Assembly (NCBI RefSeq): GCF_034259205.1
Contig: NZ_CP139487.1
Span: forward strand, 1,302,001-1,366,000
DNA length: 64,000 nucleotides
Direction: 5' to 3'
Origin: Peredibacter starrii
GTDB lineage: Bacteria; Bdellovibrionota; Bacteriovoracia; Bacteriovoracales; Bacteriovoracaceae
Under the pieces are notes generated by a model. That model worked only from the letters and a program-made list of their open reading frames with translations. It did no database searches and was not told where the DNA came from. The translations under genes were made by a program, and so were the position numbers. Each line of letters begins with the position of its first letter. The first letter of the stretch is position 1. Positions 62,701-64,000 of the stretch are shown here, piece by piece.

Positions 62701-64000
62701 AGTTCTAGCACCTGATTTAAAGGCGAGAGTCGTAAGAGGGTTATCAATTGGATAAATAACCGCGCGACCAGTTGCTTTGAGGGCCTTACCACCGAAGACG
62801 ATGATCTTGCCAGTGCCAGTGTCTTGTAAGAAGACTTTTCCTTTCTTCATCGCTTCAGCAAGCACACCATAGGCACTCTTCGCCACTTTACGAGCAGGCG
62901 AGAGAAGATACTTTTTAATTGAAGCAAGAGACGCGGCCACAGTTGCTTTTGCGGCCTTGGCCTTATTCGTAAGTTTTAAGATGTCATCGACTTTGTTACC
63001 AGCTTCTACTGCTGCCTTGGCGGCACGAGAATTTTTAATCGCCTGTAAACTCTTGTCAGAGACTTTAAAGAGCTTCGCGATTTTAGCGGCCCCGTTAGCT
63101 CCGTGTTTTGCGGCAGTAAGAAGACCACCAGTTAAAAAGGCAGGAATTACTTCTGCCACGAGAGTACCCGTAACAGAACACAGACCATTTACCATCGCTT
63201 TACATGAAATACAGTCAAAGCTATCAGTCGGTTTGAGACACTTACTGAAGCGCGGAACTTTTTCCCACTTTTCACAGAAGACGTCTGTTTTAAGCCACTC
63301 TTTTAGAGAGGCCACTAGACCGGTCCACACTTTCTTCATGGTGCCGGAGAAGTCATTGGTCAACATATCGAAGAAGCCAGGATCTTCTGAAGCGCGAGCA
63401 AGAGCAAGTTGAGCAGTAGAAGAGTGATCTTCAGCTCCGCTTACCCAATCCCAGAATTTACCCATCTGCTTACCAGCTGCTTTCCCGGCCATTTTTAAAA
63501 GATCCCAAGCTCCTTCAAAGAAAGAGATGGCGGCCTTTAAAAATCCAGTCGCAAGTTGCGTTGTACAGCTATCATCACCGAGGTGACAGTTTTTTGGTTT
63601 AGCGTTTTCCGGAACCATCATCTCCGCAACATAACCACCGATACCCATGGCACCAGCAATCAGGGCACATGTCATATCACTGCCACATTGATTTTTGATG
63701 GCCTGTTTTTTAGGTTCAGTACAGCTTAGCTGTTGCTGAGATTTAGAGAGTTCTTTAATTTGCGAGTTTAAACTGTCTTCCTGATCAGGAAGTTTACAGT
63801 CTCCACTTTCACAACCAAGTCTTGCTTCAAGACGGTTTTGATGTTTTTGTAATTCAGCTTCGAGATGATTGATCTCTGTGATGTATCTCCAACACTGCTC
63901 AGATAAACCGTTCTCCTCATAATAACTTTTCAGATCCGCCGGACGTCTGCCTTCAGAAGGAAGACAGCCATCTTCATAGACTTTAGTCAGGTCTTCAAGT
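59746..64000 (-). CDS. Giant Fic plus ADP-ribosyltransferase-like protein, 5' end outside window
   Basis: At least 1418 residues are open; the frame runs past 64000, so the start is not seen. The N-terminal visible part is helical and Cys-rich (CTEPKKQ, NCHLGDDSC, FDCISCKAMVNGLC), followed by hydrophobic Ala/Gly/Lys-rich stretches. A Fic domain follows, with GTFR and the motif HPFANGNGRSTRE (60988-61014). The C-terminus has an R-S-E ADP-ribosyltransferase pattern: TWRGL (Arg at 60400), YGYSTSKNREVGKAFA (60142-60150) and RQQEVMG (Glu at 59941). Predicted exported effector or toxin; target and secretion route are unknown. Confidence 0.8.
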   Translation of the reverse strand, partial: LEDLTKVYEDGCLPSEGRRPADLKSYYEENGLSEQCWRYITEINHLEAELQKHQNRLEARLGCESGDCKLPDQEDSLNSQIKELSKSQQQLSCTEPKKQAIKNQCGSDMTCALIAGAMGIGGYVAEMMVPENAKPKNCHLGDDSCTTQLATGFLKAAISFFEGAWDLLKMAGKAAGKQMGKFWDWVSGAEDHSSTAQLALARASEDPGFFDMLTNDFSGTMKKVWTGLVASLKEWLKTDVFCEKWEKVPRFSKCLKPTDSFDCISCKAMVNGLCSVTGTLVAEVIPAFLTGGLLTAAKHGANGAAKIAKLFKVSDKSLQAIKNSRAAKAAVEAGNKVDDILKLTNKAKAAKATVAASLASIKKYLLSPARKVAKSAYGVLAEAMKKGKVFLQDTGTGKIIVFGGKALKATGRAVIYPIDNPLTTLAFKSGARTFDKAFTLGAPRLAVSTAATAAITKGEKGTETLLAKLEEARVKKKDTTKLEEELLKKVEPNRRALLEKVLDDENADFSDIVRNLYPELQYGNLAKKLSADKVLAAEKELFITIEQMPDGARKAALLKRYQAHVVQGEARSKIIKDNAPTYKKIIDNSQLKQDERFKEAMKITKREVVSPEEKAKLQKALEDAHLFGEGKVFEYSWSELREKYRILTDGGFTKDEADLLIRAGLAGRPPVRELVQPGNTLFSGFAEDITKGNYLEQKDQLFKLIKEKNPDSSGNFIQKVLGYKKTPSKEITDNLEALYFIDYQHTVPELETFLDGTKQLSKGQLTTRYEKEAFENFKSARSYLLEQKPAFTTETLKEVHKHMMKGGIENIQSSQIGTFRTAEVYGNVPESYAIDASIRNELQKNPYITWIENGKTAEGKFHGRAYYPNATTISKEGLDLVRAKHPQLVVDIEKAQQPYLKAKAVAEEISKLGALERQTPKGKELQAQLDALNKEYTATQKVRQELSGKLVNAMVDDLMDWFTRERTLIGDINTPEKLDAYVDLVAKFQRDLVSIHPFANGNGRSTREFGLSYALMKEGFPPPRIIDPNADIYRSLDEWKKIVKHGILATDFLVDDMTERLKFGLTVENSTELITPFTRPPVKMDLKGASKNATKMEGVEYIDPRLYREIVKREMKADPTLSAQFESDPVGAWDKLHKKAEAIYAKNNIYYKHPKHGIERVEIGYVDDDFKQLYGKSSYDNKELFDFKMKTWYSDQITWRGLASKHAVKTEPEILQMFKELSGHNASNAVVGKLRGDGSPEAVRKAALEDFEKYNNDVFGDGLIKMAKDHSETGPMYGVSYGYSTSKNREVGKAFAMGAMVVGEYGSHRAPELQALLKSRVLVGARKAHKDVDLTRLKQVREDFSYKYGRQQEVMGIGASDPDSISIIQTINAEGGVDLTYLRNPKQPDQIWVVKGDIDPNDTPKPEQLVKTIKLER

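Overview
The window is a compact bacterial chromosome segment of moderate G+C with short intergenic gaps, many genes that overlap tail to tail, and Shine-Dalgarno-led short operons. It carries no rRNA, tRNA, prophage or CRISPR array that I could see. The mix of housekeeping genes and a large share of exported proteins (lipoproteins, metalloproteases, a transglutaminase-like enzyme, a protein-glutaminase-like enzyme, a polysaccharide deacetylase, a papain-like protease, a giant putative toxin) suggests a predatory deltaproteobacterium-like organism of the Bdellovibrionota, most likely the Bacteriovorax/Peredibacter group. That placement is inference from gene style; no marker gene was compared.

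Layout. 0-9 kb: typA, two small exported proteins, a NodB deacetylase, a slipin/NfeD pair, guanine deaminase, a stand-alone receiver protein behind a possibly structured leader, exonuclease III and a small XRE regulator. 9-22 kb: an RG/glycine-rich low-complexity protein, malate dehydrogenase, SAM decarboxylase, a fatty-acid-desaturase-like enzyme, a METTL25-like methyltransferase divergent from murD, a 53-residue membrane peptide, tryptophan 2,3-dioxygenase with a kynureninase-like gene, aminopeptidase P, an outer-membrane protein with a matrixin-like protease, and serC. 22-30 kb: a run of exported protein-modifying enzymes and lipoproteins.

29-46 kb: tgt (with an unusual loss of its zinc cysteines), a thermonuclease, an outer-membrane barrel, a DEAD-box helicase, a patatin, a TIGR01777 epimerase, a REP-associated tyrosine transposase (RAYT) interrupted by a palindromic element, an aldehyde dehydrogenase, a group III truncated haemoglobin, several unknown genes, and queE, which with tgt indicates queuosine modification. 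46-59 kb: a SprT-like/DUF2786 protein behind a repeat-rich promoter region, a papain-like PKD protein, a Cys/Arg-rich repeat protein, two tandem PhoD-like phosphatases, an EamA exporter, the sdhCAB operon and a photolyase.

59.7-64 kb: the 3' part of one very large gene, on the minus strand and running out of the window. It encodes an exported-looking protein with a Fic domain (HPFANGNGR) and a C-terminal R-S-E ADP-ribosyltransferase-like domain. This two-effector architecture is the strongest candidate for an undescribed system here. At the regulatory level, several genes lack a Shine-Dalgarno sequence but have a -10-like hexamer 6-8 bases before the ATG (possible leaderless mRNAs), and three exported-protein genes have sigma-28-like CCGATAA elements.
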